Below, in pieces: positions 11,201-22,599 of a DNA stretch of 44,743 bases. The position numbers were made by a program, and so were the translations under genes. Source of the stretch: Chromera velia (Eukaryota > Sar > Chromeraceae). Where the stretch lies: the NCBI GenBank assembly GCA_018398765.1, contig JAHBMJ010000395.1, positions 1-44,743 on the forward strand, given 5' to 3'. Every line of letters begins with the position of its first letter. Within the stretch, counting starts at the first letter, position 1. The notes below the pieces were generated by a model, which was not told the DNA's origin, made no database searches, and saw only the letters and a list, made by a program, of their open reading frames with translations.

Positions 11201-12674
11201 TTCATTTGTTCATTCGGGAGGAGTCTCGTTGCGCCAACTGTCTGCAGGTGATGGTGTGAATGCGGAGAGCACGAGGGCAGAGCTCGGGATGGCTCTGTGG
11301 GGACAGGGAGACGTTAGCGGGGCAGAGAGTCAGTCAGCCTGTCTGTCTGTGGGGACCAGTCGCGTCATCCCTTTTTCTTCTATCAACTCCCGTGCTTGTG
11401 CTTGGGCTACACGTCAAGCGCCTGCCTTTACAAACTCGTCCATGCAAAGGTGTGCGTTGCTCACGCTCGTTGAGGGCATCTTTGCTGTTGTGGAAAGAAC
11501 GCATTTTAGTGCAATGACATCAGAAGAGAGCTGCCTGACATTTGTGTCATTCGTGCGTGCAGGGCAATGGCTGTTGATGGTGAAGAACACCCCCTTACAG
11601 AAGGCGTCGGATCTCGGCATTCCAGCCCTGCAGGTAGGTGCGTTTGTTGTCTGGGGGGGGGTGACATGCAGAGGGAGCCTGGGGGAGGAAATTAATGACA
11701 CATGGAGACAGAGACATGCAGGGGTGTAGAGAGAGAAGCTAGCAAGGGGGCTGACATGCCGACGAAGGAGGGTGAGAATAGATAGTGTGTGCTCTCTTCT
11801 GGGTGCAAAAAAGGTCTCCTTTTCGCTTCATGAGTGTTTTTTTTCTCGTCGCCTTCGACGGACGCCTGATGTCAAAGGCTCGGGCCTTCTGTGTTCGTAA
11901 AGTGTGGATAGCCTCATCTGTCCGTCTTTCACTGCCCGACAAGATTCCTTGTGAGAACCTTTTCTCCTTCCGTGAATGCAGAGGCTGTCTCTCCGAGAGG
12001 CCGAAATGCATGCAGCCTTGGCTGGCCACTTTCAACAAATGGGGGTCAGTCTTTAGTCCGCATTCGAGCTGGGCGGGCAGGCAGACAGTCAGGGAAACAC
12101 TCACTCATGTTGTTTGTTTGTTTGTTTCCTTGTTTCTTTGTTTGTTTGTGACTCTCATTTCCCGTTCCAACTTCGTCGTCGTTTTATTCTGCCAGAGTTC
12201 CTCTTTTGATCGATGAGGGTCCGTCCGTTTGATCTGTTCTCTTTGCTGCGGCAACCTGTCTTGTTAGGAACAGAGAATACTCTAATAAATAGAGGCATCG
12301 TTGTGCATACGCCCCTGGTGTCTCTCTTCATATGCACGATGTTGCAGCGTCCTGTTGTGGCCAGGGGAGAGCTGCAGCAGGCGTGTGAGAGATTCCGGGC
12401 CTCCAAGACTGCAGCACGGAACGCCGCGAAGAAGCTGTCAAGTGGGGTTGAGGACTCGGGGGGGGCAGCAGTGGACGCCTTCTTGCCCTTGTGTGATGCG
12501 ACCTTTCCGGGGGCCCTTGCTTCCGGGCTTTCGTCTTCAAAACTTCAGCAGCAGGCCTCTGTGGAGGTACGGCGGCAGTCTCTGGACTCAGTGGCCAAGT
12601 GGGTGGGAGAGGAGAGCGGTTGGCCCGAACGGTTAGTAGTTGCATTTAAAGGTTTAGTCAAACAAATTGTATGA
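8207..12674 (+). CDS. TPR-like protein with signal plus transit-type leader, probably plastid-targeted
   Basis: Likely a helical-repeat scaffold of the plastid; partner unknown. Model: join(8207..8611, 9225..9410, 9703..9852, 10178..10276, 10476..10568, 10760..10805, 11248..11328, 11563..11633, 11982..12044, 12348..12674), about 500 aa, stop TGA. Residues 1-20 (MGGWETAFVSLAALWLHGEA) look like a signal peptide. The next ~60 are rich in S, T, P and F, as in bipartite leaders of complex plastids. Helical TPR-like units follow: one with RRGEAEKALQDFNSAV, another with REALRRRGQLRLLQSKFNEA, a third with ALWGQGDVSGAE. The C-terminus is amphipathic helix. Phases agree from exon 1 to 4 and from exon 6 to 10. 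Exon 5 is not clean: its best donor (TAG/GTGAGT) puts an in-frame TAG as its last codon. Two exon edges are locally duplicated (9125-9245, 10774-10906). Confidence 0.7.
9125..9245 (+). repeat. Duplicated acceptor plus exon start, 31 bp, offset 90
   Basis: The 31 bases at 9125-9155 recur exactly at 9215-9245. They include the acceptor (tgcatgcag) and the first 21 exon bases. Only the right copy continues as open coding sequence; the left copy runs into TGA within a few bases, so it is a decoy acceptor in the TPR gene's first intron. Confidence 0.9.
10774..10906 (+). repeat. Duplicated exon end plus donor, 38 bp, offset 95
   Basis: Bases 10774-10811 recur at 10869-10906 with one mismatch (a T/C change in ctctctacat/c). 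The unit contains the end of TPR exon 6 and its donor (caatgcag/gtgggt). The left copy is the one in phase with both neighbouring exons; the right copy is a decoy donor inside the following intron. Confidence 0.9.
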
Positions 12675-13252
12675 GGTTCTTAATCTCCGGTAAAGCAAAC
12701 TTAAAAACAATTTACTTGAAACATACTGCATGATATCGATTGTTGAATCTTAAACTGATGCATGTGTATGAGCTGTAAAATTAACTGGTTACGTTTTAAA
12801 CTATACTTATAAAATAAATTAGCATCTTTGTTTAATTAAAAAAAAATCGAAATTCTGCTATATTCTTCAATGAATGTTTATTGAATCTTTAAAATATATC
12901 GAATTCAGTTTTATAAGTCGAGGCCCGACAGTGGACCGCAGGGCAACCCCGAATATATAAATCTTATCCTATCCTCTGGCCTATCCTATATCCTATTATA
13001 ATTTTTAAACCTTTAAATTTCGGTATTCGATCGCCGCAGTTTATCGCAATCTCAGTGCTTAGCTCAGTACCAATCTGTTTCAATTCATTAAAAAGCGTTT
13101 TGATCGATAGTCGATATCAATGATGACTGAATAATCGTAACTAGCACTATTTACTAAGCAGCCTAAACAGTCTAAACTTGTAAGGCACTATACTACAATT
13201 AGGCCAATCCTTCAGACGCTAATCTTATCCTATCTTAATCTTCAGAATTACA
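12675..13252. other. AT-rich spacer left of the hAT element
   Basis: This is the region downstream of the TPR-like gene. It is AT-rich with short taTCCTa-type repeats around 12960-13010 and 13220-13240. No coding exon is seen. Confidence 0.5.
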
Positions 13253-13897
13253 GTAATCGTCAGGGTTGCCGATTTTTTTGGCGGTAGACAAGCTTCATTA
13301 CCGGTAACCGGTAATTACCGGCAGAGTTTACTGGCAGTCGGAAAAGACTTGGTAGAAAAATAACAGTCACTCACACTCCGTTATAGGTTAATCAATCAAT
13401 CATAGGTGGTACAGTCCGAAGAAGTACTTTTACCATACTTTTACCGTCCAGTTGTAACTGGCAGTATGCGAGGTGCAAGAGAGTCACTAGGTCAAGTGAT
13501 GTATGCCGGTCGATCCTAGGATCTATATTATTAATTGTATTGATACAGATGAGAATACAAATACAGATGGATCGAACAGAACAAAGACACAAGCAAGAGG
13601 AAGTCTCTTCATGTTGTTGTGAACAGTATTAACTTCTATAAGGTGTAAACTCTGGATGAGTATACCTTAGGAGCCGACTACGCTAATTACTGCTAAGTCG
13701 TTACTCATCCCTTACTTTGATCGCTCTCAAACAATGGCTCAAGGCCTGATACAGAGAAGCAGAACAGTAGGAGATGGAACAGAGTCAATTTAAGGAAAAG
13801 GGAGTAGCTGTTGGACAGAGCTGTTAGAACTTTATGTCACTTTAATATAGGGGTGATCGAAGCAGTTAAAATAATTGAAATTATAGTAAATTATAAA

Positions 13898-13933
<36 letters not shown>

Positions 13934-14140
13934 TGTTAATAGGCTTTTTCAAATGTCAATAAACACTTAAAAACATGTTTTTGAAGGTTGGCGCCACAGG
14001 CGAAAAATTTTTTTTGACCTTATAATTTTTATCATTTTTTTTGTCGGTAAAAGGAAGGTAGACTGAGACCATTACCGGTTACTGGCAATTGCCGGTAGAC
14101 TACACCTGTTACCGACAAGAAAAGCAACCCTGGTAATCGT
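13253..14140. mobile_element. Non-autonomous hAT-superfamily transposon with 8-bp target duplication
   Basis: The element itself is 13261-14132 (872 bp). It is flanked by a perfect 8-bp direct repeat, gtaatcgt (13253-13260 and 14133-14140), the target-site duplication length of hAT elements. The ends are inverted: left begins CAGGGTTGC, right ends GCAACCCTG. Inside both ends lie related ACCGGTAA/TTACCGGT-type subterminal motifs (about 13295-13330 and 14070-14110), in inverted orientation. The interior is AT-rich with a TA microsatellite near 13900-13930 and has no credible transposase frame, so it must be mobilised by a transposase made elsewhere. It sits between two convergent genes. Confidence 0.88.
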
Positions 14141-14783
14141 ACTTCCATTTTTTGAAGGAAAAAAAAAAAAGGTTGACCACGAAGTCCTAAAATCTAGTGC
14201 TTGATCTAGTGTGATGTTTTATCATATCTCATGATATCTGACTCACACTTTCTGGATGATACAGGCGGGGTCAGCGCGAGGGTCAGCGAAAGACTTAAAA
14301 ACAGTGCAATGCATTGCGCCTGCCTGATCGACAAGCACGAAAGAAGACAGATCGACATCAAGCGTGAACATGTGCGTGCGATTCGAGAGTCGTCATGTGC
14401 GTGCATGAACATGCATGTGCGTGAATGCTGTCAGACCCCAGCCGTTGTTTGATCTGTCTCTCCCCTTAGCGGAGTCTCCCCGCCTTGAGCCATGCAGCCC
14501 GTCTCCTGACTAATTGTTCGAAAGGCTCCCAAGGCATCCCAGTGGCGATCCAATGATTTCATTAATTATTCTGCCAACCATCAATCAATCAGGAACGCAG
14601 ACCGACAACAGGAGTCACAAAGTCTTCCTTCTACACCCGATTGCTTTTTGGTCTGTCCTCTCTTTCCTTTTCCTCACTTGCCGGTGAAAGGTATACACAG
14701 GAGTTGGAGAGACAAAAGGAGAGAAGGGGACTACAATTCATCCAACACGAGAGACAAAATCAAGTAAGTCCCCTGTCTGCTGC
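14141..14783. other. Spacer between the hAT element and the PCNA stop
   Basis: No exon is seen. The right part should contain the PCNA 3' UTR and polyadenylation region on the minus strand. Around 14570-14620 there are short ATTC/ATCA runs. Confidence 0.5.
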
Positions 14784-15242
14784 CTACTCCTCGTGCTCCT
14801 CATCAATCTGGGGCGCCAGCCAGAAGGAGAGGTACCCCCTGTTTGGCCCCGACCCCTCACCCTCCATGGGCGTGTCCAGTTCCTTCCCCTCCTTTCCCCC
14901 CTCCTCCTTGTCGTCTCCTGATGACGGCTGCCCGAGGGGATAGTGAACACAAATGGGCTTTCCTTGGTTCATGGAGAGCATCACCTGCAGGTCGGTCGGT
15001 CGGGGCATGTGAGCTCATGAATTTTTATTCGTTATGCGTCCCACGTGTGTATGCATACCGACATTCGGGAAGCGGACGAAAGAATCCTCTGTGGTCTCGA
15101 AGAAAACAACGACCACGGAGCGTGGTGCAAAAAGGATAGATGGAGTTTTCCCCCTTTACCCTGGGAAGAGGCGAGAGACTCTTCAAAGGAGACAGATCAG
15201 CGGCTCTCTCTCTCTCTCTATCTCTGTGTGTGTGTGTGTCCC

Positions 15243-15275
<33 letters not shown>

Positions 15276-17113
15276 CTGTCCGTGTGCACCTCTGTGCGTG
15301 TGGGCGCTGTGTGTGTGAGTGTGTGTGTGTGTGTGTGTGCAAGAAAAAAAGGAGGAAACTAGTTGAATTCAAAAGCTTTCAGTAAGTCTCTTCTAAGGAC
15401 AAAGAAACATGGTCTTGTGACCCCACCGTGCCCCGTTTACGGGAGAAAAGAGACCGTACAAAGAAATACAAATCAATCCATTCAGAGTTCCCTCTTCCTC
15501 TCTTTGCATCTTTCTCTGTGTGGGTCACTCGATGTTTCCAGGTCCTTTCACCCGGAAGATTCTCTGTCGGTCGGCCCTTGACACTCTCTCTCGCCCTTCC
15601 CCCTCTCTTTCGTTTAATTGCCTTCCTTTCCTCTTCCTCTTCCTTCCAACTGACCGACCGATTCAGAGAGAGAGGAGGCTTTGGTGAAGTCCCGGAGGTA
15701 TCTGAGAGGGAAGGTCAGGGAGATAGGGGACTCTACCCGGAGGCGAACACTCCCAGTGCCAGAGCCCTGCAGGAAGTAATTTGTCCATACATACAAGCAC
15801 GCATTCATCTGTTCATACAGCGAAAGGATGACATAGTACAGATGTTCAGCCTTCGACCCATTCAACATTCACGTAGGTAAATTAATTTCGCGTTGGAGAC
15901 TCAGGCAGGAAAGAAAAAACAACGGCAGACGGGTGGAGGAAGCACCAGAAGAAATTTCGGGGCCTCAGTACAGCAGTCACGACTGAAGCACACATCCCAC
16001 CTTCGAAAAACAGTCCAACAGTCAGTCTCTGTGAGATGTCGACGGCAGCGAGGCTAATCTTGTTGGAAGGAGAAAACAAATAAGACAGAACCAGAAAGAG
16101 AGAAAAGTAGGCTGCAAACACGCGAGCGCACTCCTGGTTGGAAAAGTGAGAGAGGAGGACGTAAACACTGTCGGCAGTCAATCTTCTTTTGGTGCTTTAT
16201 TCGCTTGCCTCACTTGCCTACTTGACGCGCCCAAACAAGGCACTCACCTCCTTCAACTCGATGCACAACCAAGGCACTCACCTCCCTCGACTCGATGCAC
16301 AACCAAGGCACTCACCTCCTTCAACTCGATGCATCCTCCCGTGATGCCTGTGCCCTTGTCGCCTGTCGTCTTGAACGAAATGTTCTCTTTGTTCATGATC
16401 ACCTCCACTGCATCAAGGGGAGACACACACAGACAGAAGAGGGAGGGAGACGGGATTCAGACCAAGAGCCGAATTGGAGAGAGTGAAAGAAAGTGAGAGG
16501 GAACGGACTCTCGCAAGAATGCAGACAGACGCGCATCCTGGCAAGGCATTCGAGCCACGGACGAACAGGCCACTATACGAATACGTGGCAGAGAAAAAAT
16601 GGAGGGAAAATGAGTGGGTTGGAAACAAAAGGAAAGAAAAGGAAACGAGCATGCAGACCGAGCGGAAAGGAGGGGAGGGGAAATGCAGAAAAGAGCACAA
16701 GGCTGCGAAAACCTCTCTGACTGCGACGACTGGACGCTCATGAATTATTTATTTCTTTGGACGGGGAGGCGGCGAAGAAGAAATGGTCTGAGTGAGGAAT
16801 TTGTGGAGTGACTCATTTTCTCATCCTCAGACAGACTCCAGTTTTCTTCTCTTTACGTACATGAGAGGATTTATTGAGGAGCTTCCGTCCTGTCTGACCG
16901 TTGGCGTTTTCGCTGGCAATTGCGACCAGATTCCTGCAGATTTTCTGGAAATCCGAAGACGAGGCGACCACCGTCGCCTCGTACTCTTCTTCCGGGACTG
17001 CCAGAGACTCGACGTCCAGGTTGATCAGGGCAACGTCGAATTTGGAATAGCGGCCTCCATCTTCTTCAGCTGCAACCAACGAGGGACAGCAAGAAAGAAA
17101 AAAAAAGAGAGAC

Positions 17114-17158
<45 letters not shown>

Positions 17159-18602
17159 AGGGATGCCATGTTCTGTTGATGCAAAGATCAGTGAACGACA
17201 CAAAGGCAGGAAGAAGCAGAAGAATGCAAAGGGCATCTCTCCGTCTTCGTTTCTCTCTTGCAACGAAACGAAATGAAAAATTGATTAGCTTTTTCACGGA
17301 ATGAAAAAGCTAATTATTTGGGAAGAAAGGTCACTTCACTTGGGCGCGACCTACAACACAGAGGTGCAAACTGTGTGTTCGGATGAAAAGATACAAAAGA
17401 AGTCAAGGAAGAAAAGAATCAAGCAACTCTTCCTGCCGACCTCCGTCTTTCTCCATACTCTTGAATGCGAAGGAGACGGTGTCCTTCTCCTTGTCTGCCT
17501 TGATGTGAACGCAGTCGGAGGCTTCACAGGCATGGAAGACTTTCGAGATCACAGAGAGGTCCATGCCAAGATCCATCTGCTGGTCGCATCTGCATGCACT
17601 CAGTGAATGATTTGTTCAAACAAAAAATGAAAGACACAAAAAAGTATTCATTTGACATTCCCTTTCACATCCTCCGATCGGAGATGCATCCAGCAATTTC
17701 TGCATGCAGCAGTGAAAGCACAGAGGGGGCCGATAGAGGAAAGAGCCGAAAGCAGGACTCCCTTTCATCTTTGGTCAACGTCGTCATTCTTCCCCAGTAT
17801 ATATCGATCAATACACTTCGCCACACGAGCAGGAGCTGGTGCGCTGTCCCCCCCCCCCCCCCGGGTTCCCGAAGGCATCGAAAACAACCAACCGGTAGAA
17901 GTCAAACGCGTTTTCAGGTAGGTGCAACTTGGCCAAGGAGACCTGCGTGCATGCATGTGGGTTTGACAACCAGAGAAAAAAGGGGATGATGGTTTGCAGA
18001 GCCTCAAAGAACGAAAGGAAGGAAGCTAGGAGTGGATATTTCGGTGGATGCGATTTCAAGGAAGCTCCTTTTGTTTGTGACATCGTTGTCACAAAGGAGA
18101 GAAGTCCCAACCCAAAAAGGAGACGCCACTTTTGGGACGGGAGAGCCAAACGACCGCATTGCTGCTCTCACCATGACTCACTGTGCTTCAGCTTTTGGGA
18201 GGCGGTGTTTTGTATGGAATAGAAAGTACTTGAAAACACAACCGCGCTCGCATGGTTTCCCTGGGAGAGGAGATTTCCAACTTTTGGTTCGTGTGCAGTA
18301 TTGCTTCTTGACATATCTGCTGTTTTCAACGGAAAAAAAGTGAAAGTCAAAAACCAACGTGCCGCGGAACAGCAACCAACAAGAATTTGCAGTGCCCCAA
18401 CAGGCGAATCCAATCAAGACTTATACACACAAAAAACAGCAGAGAAGTACCACGCAGAGCGGTGACGTACGTGAGACTCGTCCATTGCCTGGATGGCAAC
18501 GCCCTCCTCTGTGCAGTTCATGACCACCTTCTTGAAGTGGTCCTTCAGGGAATCCACGATGCGCTTCAGAGTAGAGCCGGGAATGAAACGAGCGTCCAAC
18601 AT
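14784..18602 (-). CDS. PCNA: Proliferating cell nuclear antigen (DNA sliding clamp) with acidic C-terminal-domain insert
   Basis: PCNA forms the trimeric ring that tethers replicative polymerases and repair enzymes to DNA in the nucleus. Model: complement(join(14784..14984, 15659..15766, 16316..16407, 16899..17069, 17459..17589, 17893..17942, 18471..18602)); phases all agree, 294 aa, stop TAG. Recognisable segments are the start MLDARFIPGSTLKRIVDSLK, IQAMDESH, the YRCDQQMDLGMDL region, DVALINLDVESLAVPEEEY near the interdomain connector, LRYLRDFTKA, and the end WLAPQIDEEHEE (family: LAPKI plus acids). Usual length is ~260; the extra ~30 residues are an E/D/G/K-rich insert at about 246-276, inside the second domain just before the last strand. 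The donor of exon 5 is part of a 34-bp tandem array (16236-16333). The exon 3 donor has two phase-compatible choices. Confidence 0.94.
15203..15345. repeat. Compound CT / GT / CG / GA microsatellite in a PCNA intron
   Basis: In order on the plus strand: CT, TG, an alternating CG run, GA, then TG. The CG run could favour Z-DNA. The whole tract lies in the PCNA intron 14985-15658. Confidence 0.85.
16236..16333 (-). repeat. 34-bp tandem array of a PCNA exon end plus its donor, 2.9 copies
   Basis: Copies are 16236-16269, 16270-16303 (two substitutions) and 16304-16333 (partial, the genuine boundary). Each carries, on the minus strand, the last exon bases (catcgagttgaaggag) and the donor GTGAGTGCC. 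Only the highest-coordinate donor keeps the phase needed by the next exon: the middle one shifts the frame and the lowest one brings in a stop. Confidence 0.92.
17107..17158. repeat. (GA)n microsatellite in a PCNA intron
   Basis: About 45 bases of GA on the plus strand, hence CT on the transcribed strand. It forms part of the pyrimidine-rich acceptor side of the intron preceding PCNA exon 4 (ends 17069). Confidence 0.85.
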
Positions 18603-19306
18603 GGTGGATTGATTCAATGCTGCGCTTCGAAAATTTGGAAGGACAAAAGAGCAAAGTCTGACAAGATGAAAATTTCTGGAACCCCACTTCGCGACCGCCT
18701 ACTGAGCTGACCGATCAAGAGCTAGAAATTAAAGAGATCCTGTTGTCAAATCTCTCAGAATGTGTCGTAAAGAGCTTTTTGTCTTGGGGTAATTGTTTGC
18801 GCTGACTGCACAGAAAGGAGTCTTGATGGCTGCCTCAGATGGCGAAGGTCGGAAGTCGAAGTCGGAAAATTTGGAAGAAGCATCGATGCAGGATTTCGAT
18901 GGATTTCGTTGTTCGGATGCCGTCTCCTTTCTCTGTTTTTTTTCTCGGCGGCGCGAACGCGCGGTGGCGAAAGGGACCCGGCACGCATGGGACCCGGCCG
19001 CGCCGCCGCACGAATGCAATCCAATGATCGACCAAGTGCGCGGATAGTGCGCGGTTACCTCCTTTGAACTAGCTTTCCGGCCATCTTTGTTGAAGCACAT
19101 CTCTGTCCACATTTCTGCTTGTAAGTCTCCTTTCACGTGAGCCGTTCTGCTTTTCACTTCTCTGGTGAGGCGGACGCCCTTCCATTTGTTTCTTTCCTGC
19201 CCTATACTCACGCAGGATTCTTACGCTCTTCCGGCGTTCGTGTTCCTGGCGATTCCCCCCGCTTGTGCGGTTTCCCTTTCGGACTTTCGCCTGTCGATTC
19301 TCCAAA
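18603..19306. promoter_or_regulatory. Shared upstream region of divergent PCNA and prolyl-tRNA synthetase genes
   Basis: The two start codons lie 704 bases apart in opposite directions. The middle (about 18940-19050) is unusually GC-rich, with many GCG and CGCG sites, unlike the AT-rich spacers elsewhere. No TATA box is evident. This is consistent with a bidirectional, CpG-rich type promoter for two housekeeping genes. Confidence 0.5.
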
Positions 19307-20662
19307 ATGACAGAGGGATATGAGGCACCTCTGTTCAGCAAGCTCGCGGAACTCGGCATTCAGTATCAAGTCAGAACTTAGCACACCTCACGAAGAGACG
19401 GACACACGGTGCTGCATGCCTTCTCACCACCATCTCCTGTTTGCAGACAGCCCGCCATGAAGCTGTGTTCACGGTCGATGCGCAGAAGGAGGTTGTCTCC
19501 TCTCTGTCAGGAGGACTGACGAAGAACCTCTTCTTGAAGGACAAGAAGAAAGGATTCTTCCTCGTCACGGCTCTGCATGTCAGTGTCCCGTCTCCTTTGC
19601 CCCCCCACTCCATGCATACCTTCCCTGGCGCTTTCCCTTTCCGTAATTTGCTCTGCTTCTGCCTTCACGAACTGTCTGACCCCCTGCAGTAGCATCTTGA
19701 ATCTCTCTCTTCTTTTCCTTCAACAGAGAAGTTCGGCACTCACCCCCCCTCCCCTCTCGCATCCCAAACACGCCCACGCTGTGTGTGCATATCCTCTCGC
19801 TCCGCCTCGTCTGGTCCCCGTCCCTTATTCAACCTCCACGACTCTCGCTCTCACTACATCTTGACTCTCACGTTCCCCCCTTCGTTTTGACTCTGGCTGT
19901 CTATCTTGCCTCTGACCAGCAGAACAGGAAGGGTGGGGTAGCCTAAACAAACCTCGCAGCTGCTGCCGAGTTCTTTCTAGACGACATGCAGGGGCACAGC
20001 AGACGTTTTCCTCTGTCTCTTCTTCTGTTCTGCTCTGATCTGTTCTTCAGGATTCTGACACGAATATGAAGGCCCTCCAGCAACAACTTGGGGCAGCCAA
20101 CCTTCGATTCGCAGACGCGGAGGTGATGACGGGAATCCTCAAAGTCGAGAAGGTGAGCTGGGGCCTCCCTTCATTCGTGCGCTTCTTCGGATGAGTTGTG
20201 TCTTTCTTTGCTTGGGCTTCGGGCGGTATATTGTGTGTAAGCGGTACAGATTCAGAGTGAAGAAAAAGGCTCTTCGTTCCACTTTGTTGGTCTCCTCCTC
20301 AATGCACCTCCCCTTTTCTTCTCTGTCCTCGAAACCAAGGTCGCCTCGCCGTGCTGTCTCCAATACGCTTTTCTGTTCTTTGACTGTTTGCGTCCCCTGT
20401 CGTTTTTTCACCTGCCTACCTGCAGGGTGCTGTGTCGCCTGTGGCCATCATGAACGATGCAGAGTCAGTCAGTGAATCCAGTCAGGCAGACAGGGAAGGA
20501 AGAAGGGAAGAAAGGAAGGAGGCGGAGAGGGACGCGCAAGCAAGCAGGCAACAGACGAGGGCTACAAAGAAAACAGAAACTCAGTCCGACTCAGCCGGGG
20601 AGAATTGCGTCCCATCCGAACAGAGACAGACAAGAGACCCTCTCGCCATCTTTTTTTGTGAA

Positions 20663-20699
<37 letters not shown>

Positions 20700-22465
20700 G
20701 CCACTGTGCGCGTGTGGGTGCGTACAGGAACCAGGTGACTCTCGCTCTGGATGCCAAAATGAAATCATGTGATCGCGTGCTCATCCATCCTCTGCATAAT
20801 CAAGGTTTGTCAGTCTTTCTGCAATGAGAACAAGAAATGCATACAGCCAACAAACGAAGGAATAACGGGCCTCGATCATTTTCTTTCGAGTGTGTCGGCG
20901 CGTCCCTGCATGAGCCATCTCTTTAATGTTTTTTTCCTTGCTGCGAAATGCCACCACAAACATCTTCCGACAGACCTGCTGCAAGCACGAATCCTTCTTT
21001 TCTTTCCAGTGGCTCGACGGATGCATGCAAGTATGTATTTACAAACTGGCGAAGACCTGGGGTGTTCAGTTTAGCTTCGAAGGTTTCTCCACCACCTCTT
21101 CGACCTGATTCCTCCCTTCTCCTTCTGCCTGCAGCAACGATCTCGATCGCCTTCGGTGATTTGATGAAGTGCCTCTCCGCTATCGGAAAGGAGCCCGTCT
21201 TCCTTGAGCTCGGTCAGTTTCAGCAAGGTGGTGTGCTGTAGACCTCCACAGGGGTTTTTGTCTCCTAAGCAGTCTGGGCGGCTGGTGGTCATCTCTCCCA
21301 TTTTTCGTGTCTCGGGATCTTCACGTTTGTTTATGATGCTCTCTCTCTCTCTCTCTCTCCCTCTCTCTCTCTCTCTCCCTCTCTTGACTGACTGACTGAC
21401 TGACTGACTGACTGACTGACTGACTGACTGACTTGATGTTTCCCTGCATGTCACTTCCCTCCCTCCTTCCGCTCCCACCCCACTTGACCGATGCATCGAT
21501 GTACCCTCCCTTCCCTTCCCTTCACCTCTGCAGGTGAGGCCGGAGCGGCTCCCCCTGCAGCTGCTGCATCTGCACCCAAGCCCGCCCCCAAGCCCAAGGC
21601 CAAGCAGGGGGGGCAGCAGAAACCCGAGAAGAAGAAGGCTGATGACGTGGGTCGATCAACTGAACTGAACACATGCGTGCGTACCCAGAAAGAGGGAGGG
21701 AATGGACTCGAAAAAGGAAGGGTTTGTTTGTTTGTTGGGCAGGTTGGAAGGAAGGAACGATAGATGGACAACGAGGGAAAGAGGCAGGCAGGAAAAAGAG
21801 GATGACGAGGTTGTCCGAACAAAACCAGGAGGGGCGGTGTATAGAGATTTGGGTTGAATGAAGAATGGAAGAGAGAACAGATGGCAGGAAAGCGGGAACG
21901 AAAAAGAAGTTTTCCAGCCGAAAGGCGGAGCGAGTCGACACTTGCCCGCTCTGTGCATGGAATGAATGCACGGAGGAAGACCCACCCTCGAGCAACGCCC
22001 CCCTTTCTTTTTCTTCACTTGACAGATGCATTGAGGGACTTCCTGTGTGTGTGTGTGTGTGTGTCTCTCTCTCTCTCTCTCTTTCCTTCCTTCCTTCCTT
22101 CCTTCCTTCCTTCTTCCTTCTTCCTTCCTTCCCTTCCTTCCTTCCTTCCTTCCTTCCTTCCATTCGTTCTTTCTTTCTTTCTTTCTTTCTTTCTGGTCTG
22201 TATTTTTTTTTGTCTGCCTGCCTGCCTGCTTCCCCGCAGGCCTCCACAGTAGCCACAGACACAAGCGACCTGGGCATCACAGTGAAGAAGCACGAAGACT
22301 TCTCTGCATGGTATCAACAGGTCTGTTTGCTTGTTTCTCGGCCCTGCTGCAGATCTTCTGCGTCTCCTCCTCTGAGTTGTGTGTGCATTCGTGTGTGCGC
22401 GCGAGTGTGTGTGAAAGAGAGAGGGAAAGAGGGCATGTATCTGTGTGTGTTTCTGTGCCTTCGTC

Positions 22466-22514
<49 letters not shown>

Positions 22515-22550
22515 ATGTGTGTGTGTGTACCTTCGTCTGTCTCTCTCAGT

Positions 22551-22599
<49 letters not shown>

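Noticed and set aside
15882-16181. Extra PCNA exon around 16020-16060 with an open frame after an AAG acceptor
   Set aside because: PCNA exons 5 and 6 join in phase without it and align with the family; no donor in the right phase follows it.
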